Assembly (NCBI RefSeq): GCF_014696315.1
Contig: NZ_JACJPX010000012.1
Coordinates: forward strand, 62,001-126,000
From: Calothrix membranacea FACHB-236
Lineage (GTDB): Bacteria; Cyanobacteriota; Cyanobacteriia; Cyanobacteriales; Nostocaceae
Reading direction: 5' to 3'
DNA: 64,000 bases
The notes below the pieces were generated by a model. The model was not told the origin of the DNA. It searched no databases and saw nothing but the letters and a program-made list of their open reading frames with translations. A program made the translations under genes and the position numbers. Shown piece after piece: positions 62,545 through 64,000 of this stretch (its first letter is position 1; every line of letters starts with the position of its first letter).

Positions 62545-64000
62545 ATGTTTGAACTTTGGGGTGCCTTAACTATTTTAATTGTCTGCCCCCTATTGGGTGC
62601 AATACCGCTAATTGCCTGGATTACCTATGCCATCACGGGTAAAACCCTGGCAAAACTGGGGACAGGGAATATCAGTGTGTCAGCCGCTTTTTACCACGGT
62701 GGCAAACTGGTAGGGATTCTAGCAGTATTATCTGAAGCTTTTAAAGGTATTGCCGCAGTTCTCATTGCCCGCGCTTTCTTTGGCGAGGGATCAACATGGG
62801 AACTGATTGCCATGATTGCCTTAGTATTAGGTAGATACTCGCTAGGTAAAGGGGCTGGTACAACCAACGTCGTCTGGGGATTTTTGGTACATGATCCACT
62901 TGTAGCGGGGTTTATAGGTTTATTAGCAGCGATCGGCTTTACAGTTTTCCAATCGAAAAAGCTAGTGAAATTTGGAGTTTTATTGCTGTTACCTATATTT
63001 GAGATTGTGCTGCACGCGGAAGACTTCTTCAGAGTGGTTGCATCTGTAGCTCTAGCTGGCTTGTTAGGCTGGATTTATACCAGAATTCCTGATGATTTGA
63101 AGTTACCTGTCCCAGGGGCAAAAAGTGAATCAAAGCCCATGTTGGAATTTTTGGGCGGTGATATCAAGCTTTTCTCGCTCAACGAAGACTTAGACGAATC
63201 GATAGTTGGGCACAAAGCAGCAGCATTATCTCAAATTAAACGCTGGGGTTATCCCGTTCCCAAGGGATGGATATTGACACCCAATGACGATGTAGACGCA
63301 GTTATCGATTTTTTTCAACCTTCAGAATTATCGCCTTTAGTGGTGCGTTCCTCGGCAATTGGGGAAGATTCAGAATCCGCCTCTGCGGCTGGACAGTACT
63401 TAACAGTATTGAACGTTACTAACGAACAGGGGTTAAAAGAAGCGATCGCTCAAGTTAGAGCTTCTTACGATCATCCCGCGGCTGTACAATATCGGCGCGA
63501 TCGCGGTTTACCAGACCAATCGATGTCCGTTTTGGTTCAGCAACAAGTCCAGAGTGTCTATTCAGGCGTGGCTTTCAGTCGCGATCCCATCACTCAGCAA
63601 GGTGATGCCATTGTGATTGAAGCTTTACCAGGGAGCGCCAGTCAAGTTGTTTCTGGCAGAATCACACCAGAACAATATCGGGCTTTTGTGGTGGAAACGG
63701 AGAATTTCTCTTCTGTGCAGTTAGAAGGTACAGGAAAAGTTCCACAAGCCATCATTAAACAAGTGGCATTTTTAGCCCGTCGTCTGGAAAAGCGTTACTA
63801 CGGCGTTCCCCAAGATATTGAGTGGAGTTACGACGGTCAAACTCTGTGGGTATTACAAGCAAGACCCATCACAACTTTATTACCCATTTGGACAAGGAAA
63901 ATCGCTGCGGAAGTTATTCCTGGTGTGATTCACCCCTTAACTTGGTCGGTGAATCGTCCCTTAACTTGCGGTGTCTGGGGCGAAATTTTTACTATAGGTT
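62545..64000 (+). CDS. PlsY-like membrane domain fused to PEP-synthase-type ATP-grasp domain (3' end missing)
   Basis: 485 codons in the window, still open at the right edge. Residues 1-195: five or six membrane helices with a PlsY (glycerol-3-phosphate acyltransferase) pattern, LAKLGTGNISVSAAFYHGGK, VLSEAFKGIAAVLIA and GRYSLGKGAGTTNVVWG; the canonical GSGNPGATN motif is altered. From about residue 205: a pyruvate-phosphate-dikinase/PEP-synthase nucleotide domain (ESIVGHKAAALSQIKRWGYP, PLVVRSSAIGEDSESASAAG, VYSGVAFSRDP, DIEWSYDGQTLWVLQARPI). Fusions of this kind occur in cyanobacteria; a phosphotransfer or acyl-phosphate role is inference. Confidence 0.8.
   Translation, partial: MFELWGALTILIVCPLLGAIPLIAWITYAITGKTLAKLGTGNISVSAAFYHGGKLVGILAVLSEAFKGIAAVLIARAFFGEGSTWELIAMIALVLGRYSLGKGAGTTNVVWGFLVHDPLVAGFIGLLAAIGFTVFQSKKLVKFGVLLLLPIFEIVLHAEDFFRVVASVALAGLLGWIYTRIPDDLKLPVPGAKSESKPMLEFLGGDIKLFSLNEDLDESIVGHKAAALSQIKRWGYPVPKGWILTPNDDVDAVIDFFQPSELSPLVVRSSAIGEDSESASAAGQYLTVLNVTNEQGLKEAIAQVRASYDHPAAVQYRRDRGLPDQSMSVLVQQQVQSVYSGVAFSRDPITQQGDAIVIEALPGSASQVVSGRITPEQYRAFVVETENFSSVQLEGTGKVPQAIIKQVAFLARRLEKRYYGVPQDIEWSYDGQTLWVLQARPITTLLPIWTRKIAAEVIPGVIHPLTWSVNRPLTCGVWGEIFTIG

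Noticed and set aside
1-64000. tRNA, rRNA or tmRNA genes
   Set aside because: Scanned the long intergenic gaps by eye for cloverleaf-type and CCA-ended segments and found none that hold up; a dedicated search would be needed to exclude them.

Overview
The window is from the chromosome of a filamentous, probably heterocyst-forming cyanobacterium (Nostocales type). The evidence is the density of HIP1 octamers (GCGATCGC), the many heptameric short tandem repeats, the dispersed small palindromes, and cyanobacterium-specific genes: psaM, a Psb34-type gene, the ferredoxin-dependent nirA/narB nitrate system, a CyRepA1-type protein and an Slr1601-type protein. Codon use and spacing look chromosomal. 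The species cannot be named from the sequence alone.

Layout. 1-8.4 kb: the end of a GAF-PP2C (SpoIIE-type) phosphatase, a large secreted TPR-CHAT protein, a wrecked paralogue of it carrying a small TA-flanked MITE, and a CHASE2 nucleotide cyclase whose specificity residues point to guanylate. 8.9-21.7 kb (minus strand): the nitrate assimilation cluster nirA-nrtA-nrtB-nrtC-nrtD-nrtP-narB, followed by a PsiE-like gene and narM. An NtcA-type promoter lies upstream of nirA. Both an ABC importer and an MFS nitrate permease are in the same run. 22.7-33 kb: SGNH hydrolase, DUF4864, DAO-type oxidoreductase, PhyH-type dioxygenase, a His/Arg-rich exported protein, a Psb34-type gene, a CyRepA1 plasmid-replication-type protein and an ABC-F ATPase. 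33-38.4 kb: SH3 protein, ppx, ubiA-type prenyltransferase, an unknown gene and an HxlR regulator. 38.5-43.1 kb: a TPR-CHAT protein and a small upstream partner that shares its N-terminal domain. 43.6-47 kb: dnaX interrupted by an intein. 47-64 kb: glycosyltransferase, probable ebsA, phosphotransacetylase-like, DprA-like, YajQ, TPR and Slr1601-like proteins, psaM, FGGY kinase, thrS, a type II toxin-antitoxin pair, an Rpn-type PD-(D/E)XK gene inserted beside an SGNH gene, a single-helix small protein, and the start of a PlsY-like/PEP-synthase-like fusion.

The most striking object is the dnaX intein (44040-45329, 430 codons). Its splicing blocks are in the dnaX frame. The homing endonuclease one would expect between them is not in that frame. 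Instead a complete 331-codon double-motif LAGLIDADG endonuclease gene (44267-45262), with two N-terminal CxCGCG clusters, occupies the middle of the intein in a different reading frame. It begins inside block B and stops just before block F. The intein frame stays open throughout, so about 1 kb of DNA encodes two proteins at once.

Two other themes recur. First, CHAT (caspase-like) proteases with TPR arrays: two intact, one pseudogene, and one tandem partner with a shared domain and WxYE motifs. Second, many small non-autonomous elements and heptamer arrays, one of them inside the narB coding sequence and another MITE placed exactly at the nrtP stop codon. No CRISPR array, tRNA or rRNA gene was found.
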